From the NCBI RefSeq assembly GCF_027172205.1, contig NC_070613.1:54410001-54474000 (forward strand): a stretch of DNA of 64,000 nt, in the 5' to 3' direction. This DNA is from Podarcis raffonei. Its lineage: Eukaryota; Chordata; Lepidosauria; Squamata; Lacertidae. Positions 51,501 through 56,174 of the stretch are shown piece after piece. The number at the start of each line of letters is the position of its first letter. The first letter of the stretch is position 1. The position numbers and the translations under genes are program-made. The notes below the pieces were generated by a model, which made no database searches, was not told the origin of the DNA, and saw only the letters and a list, made by a program, of their open reading frames with translations.

Positions 51501-53023
51501 CGGGGGGATGTTTTAGGATGGGACGTCCATCCATGTAGGATAGCGCAGATTGACTTCAGAGGCTTTAAGGATCACAGTCAAAAATATAGGCTCCCTGTTG
51601 TGGATTGCAGAAAACCAGCGAAGTTTTGCCTTCGACTTCAAAGGGATGTGAACGGAGTCTTTGTATTTGAAAGCAAATCCCATTTCTTTCAGACTCCTTA
51701 GCTTATGATCACCTCATCCTAAATATATTTATCTGAAATAGGTCGGGTTTACTTTTTTTTAATGGCTTCCAGATTCAGAATCACAGCCTTGGCTATTACG
51801 AATTCCAGTGATTCCAGAGGACAAGTTTATTTTGAATACAAACTAATTCCAAAGGAGGGCCCATTTTCATCCTGAAGCAAAGCCTGCCAAGCTAAACGTG
51901 CTTGCCCGGCGATCCTGGGACTTGCTCCCAGCTAAATGTGCACAGGATTGCAGTCGTCTCCTGTGCAGCAAATGTTCACAGAATTTCGGGCTTTTTTAAA
52001 ATCTTGATTGCTAGTAATTACTTTAGCTGAATCTCCCTCTCCTTCAACTCTATCTCCCTAGTTTAAAAAGTGTACGAACAAACTGGGGAGCAGTGGTTCC
52101 CACTTAATCAGCTGGTCCTTGGGCTGATTTTACAACTACAGCTGCGCCCCAATGTTTTCGGATGAAAAGTTTGTTTTCCGGATCGATGGCCTCTTTTGCC
52201 CGGAGAGAGGAAGAGCAGTCCAAGAAAACTCAACTTAGCAAAATCGTATCTGGTTTTTATTTCTAACTGGAGATACGGCACTGGGGCCAGATCCTGTATC
52301 TGATCCCTCTAAAAGCAGCAGCTTCTTAAAAGGAAAACGATGCGTCGGATAATCGCAGCCTTTAAGGAACCACGGAACTCCCTATCGTAACACCGGGATA
52401 TTTTAATTGTTCTACCAGGCTACTTAGAAAAGCGTTTGCTTCCGTTGCCTTTTAACACTTTCCACTGGGCGTTTGGAAGGCGTCCTTGAGAACATCCCAG
52501 TCAAAGGGAAGCTGAACCATCCCGTCCAACTTAGGAAAGGCATTTTCCCACCCCACGAATCATTATTGTTCTGGAAAGCTGTCCTTTCTAAACGCATCGC
52601 CCCCGCCCACCCACACAGCTACCAGGGAGTAAGGCCCAATGAGCTCGGCGCCGCATTAAAACTGCTAACACATTTGCAAAACTAAGCAGGAACCTGTCTG
52701 TTTTCCTGCACTGCAGGGGCTTCGCCGGGATGAGCCTGGGGGACCCTTCTACGATCCTACGACACGATCACCCCCCTCCCTCTATTCCCCCAAGCGACCA
52801 CTCCAGCATCCCATGCGAAAGCCCCTCTAGGCTGGGCAGGTGGGCTTGGAGAAGAGGACCCCCCGAGGGCGCGCCCCTCCTTCTCCGGAGACTCACCCAG
52901 AGGCTTGATGGTGCTTTCGGCGCTCTCCTTCTCCTTGGAGCTCCCGCTGGACATGAGCGCGGCGATGGAGAAGGCGTTCGCCCGGGAGGAGAGCTGCGGC
53001 TTGGGGGAGGCGGTGTACTCCAT
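12624..53023 (-). CDS. TBX20: TBX20, T-box transcription factor, 8 exons, complete
   Basis: Exons (minus strand): 52897-53023, 44520-44760, 40565-40729, 33299-33407, 30401-30559, 25673-25749, 14338-14450, 12624-12964. They total 1332 nt, or 443 residues, close to the 447 I recall for human, with all junctions in frame. The N-terminus is [20 protein letters not shown]. The T-box runs from about residue 105 ([18 protein letters not shown]) to about 290 and includes [38 protein letters not shown] and [12 protein letters not shown]. The C-terminus is [13 protein letters not shown]. Known for the family: TBX20 binds T-box DNA elements in the nucleus, works with GATA4, NKX2-5 and TBX5, and is needed for heart chamber, valve and cranial motor neuron development. 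The start codon has a good context (gagaccATGG) and the protein begins like its orthologues. Substitutions against human are conservative. No damage is seen, so the gene is functional as far as coding goes. Confidence 0.98.
13031..13522. mobile_element. Mariner-like DNA element with GC-rich hairpin interior
   Basis: Ends are inverted repeats: CCATATTTTTCGCCC at the left and GGGCGAAAAATACGG at the right, with a TA after the right end. The interior is GC-rich and contains a 58-bp near-perfect palindrome (13124-13181, 28 of 29 arm bases pair) and a second palindrome with perfect 20-bp arms (13192-13211 and 13225-13244). Non-autonomous; it lies in TBX20 intron 7. Confidence 0.7.
13523..14058 (+). 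mobile_element. CR1/L2-like LINE, 3' end
   Basis: On the plus strand, 13580-13720 encodes [19 protein letters not shown] and [11 protein letters not shown], the C-terminus of a CR1/L2-type ORF2. A 3' UTR follows, ending in ccctgagcccggtcttggct, a ggggtataaataaaa motif and an ATT-repeat tail. A related copy lies on the minus strand at 36417-36885. It is heavily 5'-truncated. Confidence 0.75.
14338..14450 (-). CDS. TBX20: TBX20 exon 7
   Basis: Acceptor tgtctttcgcag lies just above 14450; donor GTAGGA is read at 14337-14332. It encodes residues 294-330, [20 protein letters not shown] then [17 protein letters not shown], directly after the T-box. The linker differs from human at several residues, as expected for this variable part. 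Confidence 0.96.
14944..15295 (-). mobile_element. tRNA-derived SINE (Sauria/Squam type)
   Basis: Near full-length, read on the minus strand: head gggacgcgggtggcgctgtg at 15295 and below, B box, then the 3' end ggggtccctttacctttaa at about 14944. It lies in TBX20 intron 6. No clear target duplication is visible. Confidence 0.88.
15296..16785. other. TBX20 intron 6, unique stretch
   Basis: No coding exon and no recognised repeat between 15600 and 16480 except a poly(A) run at 16518-16534. The A/T-balanced, repeat-free character between dense repeats makes it a candidate for conserved regulatory DNA; this is inference only. Confidence 0.4.
16786..17168 (+). mobile_element. CR1/L2-like LINE, 3' end
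   Basis: Encodes [20 protein letters not shown] and [20 protein letters not shown], then a 3' UTR (gattgggagccgcccagagt, gggcggggtataaataata) with an ATT-repeat tail. The same subfamily occurs at 59648-59937 and 63183-63868 on the minus strand. 5'-truncated. Confidence 0.82.
17460..17697 (+). mobile_element. Tigger-like MITE, subfamily B
   Basis: Starts TAGTGGTACCTTGGTTCTCG and ends CAAAGGTACCATTG, with TA flanks. The interior (ttgtcgaac, gtttgcgaacg) differs from subfamily A. TBX20 intron 6. Confidence 0.75.
17698..19864. other. TBX20 intron 6, unique stretch
   Basis: No exon or repeat family I can name. Open frames here are short and lack family motifs. Confidence 0.4.
19865..21147. mobile_element. 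Mariner-like DNA element split by a LINE
   Basis: Left end CCGTATGTTCCGGCATATAA and right end gccagAACATATGG are imperfect inverted repeats, flanked by TA (19863-19864 and 21148-21149). The interior (19920-20520) is GC-rich with no transposase. A LINE (20576-21128) is inserted near the right end with a 14-bp duplication. TBX20 intron 6. Confidence 0.75.
20576..21128 (+). mobile_element. Non-LTR retrotransposon 3' end with (TGAAA)n tail, nested
   Basis: Encodes a LINE ORF2 C-terminus with a Cys/His block ([20 protein letters not shown]) and a stop, then a 3' UTR ending gcctatggccgtaataaatg and five TGAAA repeats. Flanked by the 14-bp duplication AATACGCCAGAACA (20562-20575 and 21129-21142), so it inserted into the mariner-like element. 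The clade is not certain (Vingi/I or Tx1-like possible). Confidence 0.78.
21150..22439. other. TBX20 intron 6, unique stretch
   Basis: No exon. A (CAA)n run lies at 21903-21920. The block at 21400-21545 (gccgcactgcagggggcacc, gcaccgctgaaatttgaggg) looks like a worn DNA-element remnant, but I could not pair its ends. Confidence 0.35.
22440..22969. mobile_element. hAT-like non-autonomous DNA element with perfect 8-bp TSD
   Basis: 530 bp with inverted ends CATAGCTGTCAAC and GTTGACAGCTATG, flanked by a perfect 8-bp duplication CAGCAGTG (22432-22439 and 22970-22977), which is the hAT signature. The motif TCCCTTATTT recurs below both ends (around 22455-22480, and four times between 22880 and 22955), resembling subterminal transposase-binding repeats. 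The interior is GC-rich and non-coding. TBX20 intron 6. Confidence 0.88.
22978..24102. other. TBX20 intron 6, repeat-free stretch
   Basis: No exon. 23060-23760 is free of recognisable repeats and has blocks such as gcggcagatagaagcag with a GATA-type site. Candidate non-coding regulatory DNA, by inference. Confidence 0.35.
24103..24357 (+). mobile_element. Tigger-like MITE, subfamily A
   Basis: CAGTGGTACCTCAGGTTAAG to TAACCTGAGGTACCACTG with TA flanks. It holds a small internal duplication (gctaatggggcctcc twice, at 24176-24212). TBX20 intron 6. Confidence 0.85.
24661..24902 (+). mobile_element. Tigger-like MITE, subfamily C
   Basis: CAGTGGAAGCTCGGTTGTC at the left and GAAGTTCCACTG at the right, TA on both sides (24659-24660 and 24903-24904). 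The interior has repeated cattcgacttc motifs. TBX20 intron 6. Confidence 0.8.
25673..25749 (-). CDS. TBX20: TBX20 exon 6
   Basis: Acceptor ctgtttccag lies just above 25749; donor GTAAGA begins at 25672. It encodes residues 268-292, [20 protein letters not shown] then LTDIE, the end of the T-box, plus two bases of Arg 293. Reading into the intron gives AGG TAA, an immediate in-frame stop. Confidence 0.96.
25750..27820. other. TBX20 intron 5, mostly unique
   Basis: No exon. 26800-26860 (tgaggtcccagggtagatca) resembles a worn LINE 3' end on the minus strand. Otherwise no named repeat. Confidence 0.35.
27821..28167 (-). mobile_element. tRNA-derived SINE (Sauria/Squam type)
   Basis: Full-length on the minus strand with a perfect 14-bp target duplication AAAAGGGATGTAAA (27807-27820 and 28168-28181). 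The long intact duplication suggests a fairly recent insertion. TBX20 intron 5. Confidence 0.92.
28793..28849. repeat. Short tandem repeat, 18-19 bp unit, 3 copies
   Basis: The unit tggatggactctagaaat(t) occurs three times head to tail in TBX20 intron 5. Confidence 0.85.
29409..29975 (-). mobile_element. CR1-like LINE, 3' part, split by a hAT MITE
   Basis: The left end has the CR1-type terminal repeats read in reverse (tcatagaaccatagaattg). The body has the conserved blocks gccatcgcttcgccttgt, acttccttttg and tctgtcttgaatcttctcac. The text continues across the inserted element (29589-29768) without loss. TBX20 intron 5. Confidence 0.7.
29589..29768. mobile_element. hAT-like MITE (180 bp) inside a CR1
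   Basis: Starts CAGGGGTGCCAACTTG and ends GGAGTTGGCTCCTGTG, with an 8-bp duplication CTTTTGCC / CTTTTGTC (29581-29588 and 29769-29776, 7 of 8 match). The same family is at 46879-47041. Confidence 0.72.
30401..30559 (-). CDS. TBX20: TBX20 exon 5
   Basis: Acceptor tctccag above 30559, donor GTAAGT from 30400 down; 159 nt, phase 0 at both ends. It encodes residues 215-267: [40 protein letters not shown] and [13 protein letters not shown], core T-box strands and the loop that contacts DNA. Confidence 0.97.
30560..32610. other. TBX20 intron 4, mostly unique
   Basis: No exon. 32235-32345 holds two degenerate copies of the short palindromic repeat (gtagctcccactgaattcaa, cactgaaatcaatgggactt). Otherwise nothing recognised. 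Confidence 0.35.
32611..32700. repeat. 31-bp tandem repeat, 3 copies
   Basis: The unit begins gagatcttgtgcaaaactga. Copies at 32611-32641, 32642-32672 and 32673-32700; the first two are identical and the third is cut short. TBX20 intron 4. Confidence 0.95.
32800..32943 (+). mobile_element. CR1/L2-like LINE 3' tail with (ATT)n
   Basis: ctctgagcccgtcttgggct followed by a long ATT run, matching the 3' end of the LINE at 13523-14058. Only the tail survives. Confidence 0.6.
33299..33407 (-). CDS. TBX20: TBX20 exon 4
   Basis: Acceptor ggctttccag above 33407, donor GTGAGT from 33298 down. It encodes residues 179-214, [20 protein letters not shown] then [16 protein letters not shown], within the T-box. 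Confidence 0.97.
33554..33602. repeat. (ATT)n microsatellite
   Basis: About 49 bp of uninterrupted ATT repeats in TBX20 intron 3, probably a LINE or SINE tail whose body is no longer recognisable. Confidence 0.85.
34099..34821 (+). mobile_element. hAT-like DNA element, copy 2, split by a SINE
   Basis: Starts CAGTGCCGGATTTA and ends TAAATCTGGCCCTG, imperfect inverted ends. It is a reverse-orientation relative of 5333-5732. A SINE (34134-34535) sits 35 bp inside the left end. TBX20 intron 3. Confidence 0.6.
34134..34535 (+). mobile_element. tRNA-derived SINE with duplicated B-box segment
   Basis: Flanked by the 12-bp duplication TAAACAAGCTAT (34122-34133 and 34536-34547). The head carries two tandem copies of the tRNA B-box block (gtcggcggttcgaatc at 34190-34205 and again at 34231-34246). 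The body is more diverged than the other copies (gcgggaaggtaaacagcgtt, cacgtgacccggaagtgtat). Confidence 0.9.
35147..35400 (-). mobile_element. Solo LTR, same family as 149-406 (fossil)
   Basis: Read on the minus strand it starts TGTTATGTACTGA like the first LTR, has a TATATAAG box near 35240 and an AATAAA signal near 35190, and ends near TGTTCA. No internal region remains. I found no clean target duplication, so the edges are approximate. It lies antisense to nothing but in the same orientation as TBX20, in intron 3. Confidence 0.6.
36145..36340 (+). mobile_element. tRNA-derived SINE remnant with (TC)n expansion
   Basis: The head gatggtatagtgactggact and tail cctaacctacatcatagggt match the SINE family seen at 63138-64000. 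A pure (CT)n run of about 60 bp (36204-36266) sits in the middle, replacing part of the body. Confidence 0.55.
36417..36885 (-). mobile_element. CR1/L2-like LINE, 3' end
   Basis: On the minus strand it encodes [20 protein letters not shown] then [18 protein letters not shown] 3' UTR follows with ccctgagcctggctctgacc and ggggtataaataattt, and an ATT-type tail at 36417. Same subfamily as 13523-14058. TBX20 intron 3. Confidence 0.78.
36899..37165. repeat. Fold-back repeat (cttaaatgtat ... tttaaa ends), copy 1
   Basis: The left part (acatttaaagcagttatcat, tcctggaaactatagtttg) and right part (actgcagttcccaagattct, gtttaaatgtatggtgc) are imperfect inverted copies. The same motifs occur at 49545-49665 and 55533-55680. 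A DNA-type interspersed repeat; superfamily unknown. Confidence 0.5.
37166..38906. other. TBX20 intron 3, mostly unique
   Basis: No exon. A copy of the short palindromic repeat lies at 38185-38245 (agtgggacttacttctgagt). A C-run is at 37837-37847. Nothing else recognised. Confidence 0.35.
38909..39243 (+). mobile_element. tRNA-derived SINE (Sauria/Squam type)
   Basis: The head gacgcgggtggctcctaggg lacks about 20 bp of the usual head (the gctgtgggttaaaccacag block). The B box and the rest are intact to ggggtccctttaccttcc. Flanked by TTCCATGG (38901-38908 and 39244-39251). TBX20 intron 3. Confidence 0.88.
39531..39590. repeat. (CT)n(CA)n compound microsatellite
   Basis: About 32 bp of CT repeats pass directly into about 28 bp of CA repeats, in TBX20 intron 3. 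Confidence 0.95.
40565..40729 (-). CDS. TBX20: TBX20 exon 3
   Basis: Acceptor tctgtctgtttcag above 40729, donor GTCAGT from 40564 down. It completes Arg 123 and encodes residues 124-177: [54 protein letters not shown]. This is the DNA-binding core of the T-box. Confidence 0.98.
41397..41625 (+). mobile_element. Tigger-like MITE, subfamily A
   Basis: CAGGGGTACCTCTGGTTAAG to CTGAGCTACCACTG, TA flanks. It lies 152 bp from another copy in the same orientation. TBX20 intron 2. Confidence 0.82.
41778..42011 (+). mobile_element. Tigger-like MITE, subfamily A
   Basis: CAGTGGTACCTCGGGTTAAG to AACCCGAGGTACCACTG, TA flanks, in direct orientation to the neighbour at 41397. TBX20 intron 2. Confidence 0.87.
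43145..43315 (+). mobile_element. tRNA-derived SINE remnant (second family)
   Basis: Blocks gcgcagaaggtccaagattc, ctgcctgaaacctagagagc, gtcagtgtaggcagtactga and ataggcagattcca match a widespread reptile SINE whose tail also appears at about 4475-4560. Worn. TBX20 intron 2. Confidence 0.55.
43664..43742. repeat. Short palindromic repeat, best-preserved copy
   Basis: agaagtaagtaccattgcgt then tcagtaggacttactcccaa: the AGTAAGT-CC and GG-ACTTACT arms pair around a short loop. Other copies are listed under the findings. Confidence 0.7.
44520..44760 (-). CDS. TBX20: TBX20 exon 2
   Basis: Acceptor cccatttgcag above 44760, donor GTAAGG from 44519 down. It encodes residues 43-122: [20 protein letters not shown], a variable Ser/Pro/Gly stretch, [20 protein letters not shown] and the start of the T-box, [19 protein letters not shown]. 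The [13 protein letters not shown] motif before the T-box is specific to TBX20. Read-through into the intron meets TAA at once. Confidence 0.98.
44761..46470. other. TBX20 intron 1, GC-rich part
   Basis: 44.8-45.6 kb is rich in CpG (for example gcaatttcg, cgtcgtggc, gacgccgccccgagacggc) and continues the GC-rich character of exon 2. Open frames here have no family motifs. Possible regulatory CpG-rich segment. Confidence 0.4.
46879..47041. mobile_element. hAT-like MITE (163 bp)
   Basis: Starts CAGGAGTGCCAAGTTGG and ends GGGAGTTGGCACCTATA, with a perfect 8-bp duplication CTTGGAGT (46871-46878 and 47042-47049). Same family as 29589-29768. TBX20 intron 1. Confidence 0.75.
47050..49540. other. 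TBX20 intron 1, unique and partly CpG-containing
   Basis: A SINE-tail remnant (acctcacagggttgtagtga) lies at 47100-47190. Palindromic-repeat copies lie at 47705-47800 and 48385-48440. A LINE tail (aaggcgggttacacaaattt) is at 49195-49275. The rest is unique. No exon. Confidence 0.4.
49545..49665. repeat. Fold-back repeat, copy 2
   Basis: gcgcattttaaagcacacgc ... aatcctgggaactg ... ggttcccaggatt ... gtgcgctttaagtgta: the two halves are inverted copies of each other. TBX20 intron 1. Confidence 0.6.
49666..52896. other. TBX20 intron 1, promoter-proximal part
   Basis: No exon. 51195-51290 resembles a CR1/L2 tail on the minus strand (aaggcgggttccaacattaa). A palindromic-repeat copy lies at 51905-51960. 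Most of 49.7-51.1 kb and 52.0-52.7 kb is unique sequence. Confidence 0.4.
52897..53023 (-). CDS. TBX20: TBX20 exon 1 (first coding exon)
   Basis: Start ATG at 53023-53021 in the context gagaccATGG; donor GTGAGT from 52896 down. It encodes residues 1-42: [42 protein letters not shown], plus one base of Glu 43. This N-terminus, including the [10 protein letters not shown] motif (an Engrailed-homology-1-like helix shared by several T-box proteins), matches vertebrate TBX20. Confidence 0.97.
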
Positions 53024-53480
53024 GGTCTCGGAGCAGAGGACGGCACCCCCAAAAGAGTCAGAAGGTCGCGCAGAGCCAGGCCGTTCCCTCCTGCTACCCA
53101 GACGGCTCCAAAGGAGAAGCAGCGAGGAGGAAGGAGCCCACGGGCTGAGAGATCGGGAGGCCAGAACTTTTTGCCAGACTCCCCAGGAGGAGTTTGGAAG
53201 GTCAGGGAAGCGCGCGGGCGCAGTTTACGCGGCGACCATCGTTTTCCCTGCTCCCTGGATGGAGGCGAGGGAGAAGGAGAGCGCGCGCTTCGGTGCGGAT
53301 GGAAGAGGCGTCTGCCAGGGCCGGAGGGCTCGCAGTGAGATCCGCCTTCCTTCCTCCTCCGCCTTAATTCGCTGGCCGCCGAGATCCTATCGGCTGCCAG
53401 CCAATCAGGGCCTGCCCACGTCAGGCCTCGCTGATCCCACCGGAGAGGAAGGCAGAGCGCGCGGGAGGGCAAGCGCCGGG
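53024..53480 (-). promoter_or_regulatory. TBX20: TBX20 5' leader and GC-rich promoter region
   Basis: GC- and CpG-rich DNA directly upstream of the start codon. On the minus strand it carries a CCAAT box in reverse (CCAAT on the plus strand at 53401-53405) and a GATA-type site (gccgataggatc, about 53388). It also holds a short upstream ORF, MVAA (53225-53239), in strong context. No clear TATA box is seen; gaattaagg near 53366 is a weak candidate. The exact start of transcription cannot be set from sequence. Confidence 0.6.
53225..53239 (-). promoter_or_regulatory. Minimal upstream ORF (MVAA) in TBX20 leader
   Basis: aaaacgATGG gives A at -3 and G at +4, a strong initiation context. The frame is ATG GTC GCC GCG TAA. 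It ends 201 nt before the TBX20 start, leaving room for re-initiation. It matters only if transcription starts upstream of it. Confidence 0.5.
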
Positions 53481-53519
53481 CTCTCCAAACTCGCCTTTTC
53501 TTTCAAGCCAACAGTTTAG

Positions 53520-54209
53520 TTCTGGGGAGGAAACCAGAGTTTGGAGAGGTCTCCCCCTGGTCCTTTTTCGGGGTTTCAAGAGGGAGGGGGGACCCTCCAC
53601 GGAGGGCATCGGACCACCCCTATTCTGTGTTTCAGCTCACGCTTTTTGATTTCTCCATCTCCAGGCAGCTCGCTGGCTCCACGAGCGTTCAGGGTTTCCT
53701 CACCACGAAGTTTGTTTGTTTATTATGGGCCCAGCCACAATGGCACCCCCCAGCAGTGGCTAAATGTAATATGTGATATTATTGCACACAGGTGGTGTAG
53801 TGACAATAAAGGTTTATTATTGTTATTATTAAACTCAAGCAGACAATGATTTGGATTAGAAATGGCCAAAACTTGATTACAGATATAGGTGGATTTTTGG
53901 CTCAGGCATTGGGGTATATTCCAGCCCCCGACCCCGGACAAATATATATATATATTTTAAGGTAAGGGAACTCAGTCCCGTCGAGTTCCTGCTTAAAACA
54001 CCTCCTGCATATATCCACAACAAAGGTTCTTAACATCATGCTCTTTTGCCCTGCGTCTAAAAGGCCTTTAACCATTCCTAAGACTCTTCTGCCTGCACTG
54101 AAAACTGAAAAGGTTTCAGACGACGGGAACTGCAAGGCCAGATCTCTGGTTCCCAGACTTCTTTGCTCCCCCCACCCCAACGTCTCCCCCTCCTTCCTGT
54201 CAAGTAGTA
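53520..54209. other. Upstream DNA with LINE-tail remnant
   Basis: 53707-53830 (gtagtgacaataaaggttta plus an ATT-type tail) looks like a LINE 3' end on the plus strand. A short (TA)n run is at 53943-53957. No gene. Confidence 0.4.
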
Positions 54210-54418
54210 CAGTGGTACCTCGGGTAAAGAACTTAATTCGTTCAGGAGGTCCGTTCTTAACCTGAAACTGTTCTTAACCTTTAGCTAATGGGGCCTCCCG
54301 CTGCGCCACCGTCGCACGATTTTTGTTCTCGTCCTGAAGCAAAGTTCTTAACCCGAGGTACTATTTCTGGGTTAGCGGAGTCTGTAACCTGAAGCGTCTG
54401 TAACCCGAGGTACCACTG
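54210..54418 (+). mobile_element. Tigger-like MITE, subfamily A
   Basis: CAGTGGTACCTCGGGTAAAG to AACCCGAGGTACCACTG with TA flanks. Forms an inverted pair with 54751-54979. Confidence 0.86.
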
Positions 54419-54750
54419 TACTGACTGCCGCTTTGACAGCCCGCGTTGCCTACGGGACTCCTGGCTACTCCGACCCACTCGGTCCCCAACAGGTCTGGTT
54501 CCCCAGGAAGTGGCCGATCTGTGTCCGGATTGCACCACTCCAGGCTGAGGAGTTACCATGACCTAATGGCCCTCCCTGCCAATAAAAGGACAAGGCCCAG
54601 AGAGCTCCTTCTCCCTGAGGTCCAGTTCTGGATGTGCAGGTATCTTTTCTCCTTATGGAGGCGCCCCCGCCCGCAGACTGACACAGGCTCACCAGCTTAG
54701 GGAGAGCCAGGTCTTACTCCCACCGGCTCTCCATCAAGCACTTCCCTATA

Positions 54751-54979
54751 CAGTGGTACCTCAGGTTACATACGCTTCAGGTTACAGACTCCGCTAACCC
54801 AGAAACAGTGCTTCAGGTTAAGAACTTTGCTTCAGGATGAGAACAGAAATCGTGCTCCGGCGGCGCGGCGGCAGCAACGGGAGGCCCCATTAGCTAAAGT
54901 GGTGCTTCAGGTTAAGAACAGTTTCAGGTTAAGAACGGACCTCCGGAACGAATTAAGTATTTAACCCGAGGTACCACTG
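54751..54979 (-). mobile_element. Tigger-like MITE, subfamily A
   Basis: Reverse orientation: CAGTGGTACCTCAGGTTACA to TTAACCCGAGGTACCACTG, TA flanks. 332 bp from the plus-strand copy at 54210. Confidence 0.87.
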
Positions 54980-55532
54980 TACTAAAGGTGTTTCTCAAAA
55001 GGAATTATTATCCTTTTCTCTTTCTCGCCCTTCAGCGACTTTGTCCTGTCTTCCGCCCGATCCTATGCAAGAGCGCTTGTTCTCAAAGGGGCTTCGGGAT
55101 TTCGCGGCTCCACAACCGCCGCACAATTTCCCTTCGCCCCTTTTGTTCAGGGGCGTAGCGGGGACTGACTGCAGCCCAGAAGAATGAATTTACTCTGCCC
55201 TAACTCTAAGGAACTCTCTTTGCCTACGCGGCGACGAATCTGCGTAAAAATGGACACGCCTGTCCTTTAACCACCTTGTTTCGGAAGCTAGACGTTTTCT
55301 GGCAACGCATTTCCTAGGGAAGAAAACGCCTTAAAAGCGATCTGGCTGCTCCAGTACCAGCTAGCTGTGGACACTGCCTTCCACTAAACCACGCAGCTTC
55401 CGCTCCAAGGGTTGGTTCACGCGTCTCTTGGTGGCTGAACCTGGCTTCTTGCACGTGCGAATGAACCGGCAGAGCTCTAACACCAGAGACAGATGTGTCT
55501 GCTTTGTTCCTTCGGCTGTGTGCACGCTGTAC

Positions 55533-55680
55533 ACTTAAGAGCGCATTTAAAGCACACTTCCCCTAAGTCATCATGGGAACCACAGTTTGCTCAGAAAGTT
55601 GGGAATTGTAGCTGTGAGATAAACTACAACTCCCAAGAATCTTTGGGTGGGAGAAGCGTTATTCTTTCCTGCTAGGGTCC
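55533..55680. repeat. Fold-back repeat, copy 3
   Basis: gagcgcatttaaagcacact, then gggaaccacagtttgctcag and actacaactcccaagaatct: the same inverted-half structure as 36899-37165 and 49545-49665. Confidence 0.5.
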
Positions 55681-55932
55681 ATACACATTCATTCAGGTCC
55701 AAGTGATGGCAGAGGGCTATGTGAAACAGCTCCAAGAGGCGCAGGGACTTAGTCCCAACCGCTGCGTGCAAACTATGGGTGTGTTTGTGTGTGTGAGAAT
55801 CGCACCATACAAACACGCGTGTTTTTTAAAATTGTTATTATTTACTCTTCCCTTTCCTTATAGCAAAAACACAAATATCTTCACTGCTTTTGAGAGCCGA
55901 TTTACACTAAATTAGATCCCTGTTGGTCTATA

Positions 55933-56174
55933 CAGTGGTACCTCGGGTTACATACGCTTCAGGTTACATACGCTTCAGGTTACAGACTCCGCTAACCCAG
56001 AAATATTACCTCAGGTTAAGAACTTTGCTTCAGGATGAGAACAGAAATCGTGCTCCGGCGGCGCGGCGGCAGCGGGAGGCCCCATTAGCTAAAGTGGTGC
56101 TTCAGGTTAAGAACTGTTTCAGGTTAAGTACGGAGCTCCGGAACGAATTAAGTACTTAATCTGAGGTACCACTG
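55933..56174 (-). mobile_element. Tigger-like MITE, subfamily A
   Basis: CAGTGGTACCTCGGGTTACA to TAATCTGAGGTACCACTG, TA flanks, with a duplicated block (acatacgcttcaggtt twice at 55952-55983). Confidence 0.87.

Noticed and set aside
52730-53519. 200-codon frames on both strands around TBX20 exon 1
   Set aside because: Shadows of exon 1 and its GC-rich leader. Only the 53023-52897 frame matches TBX20.
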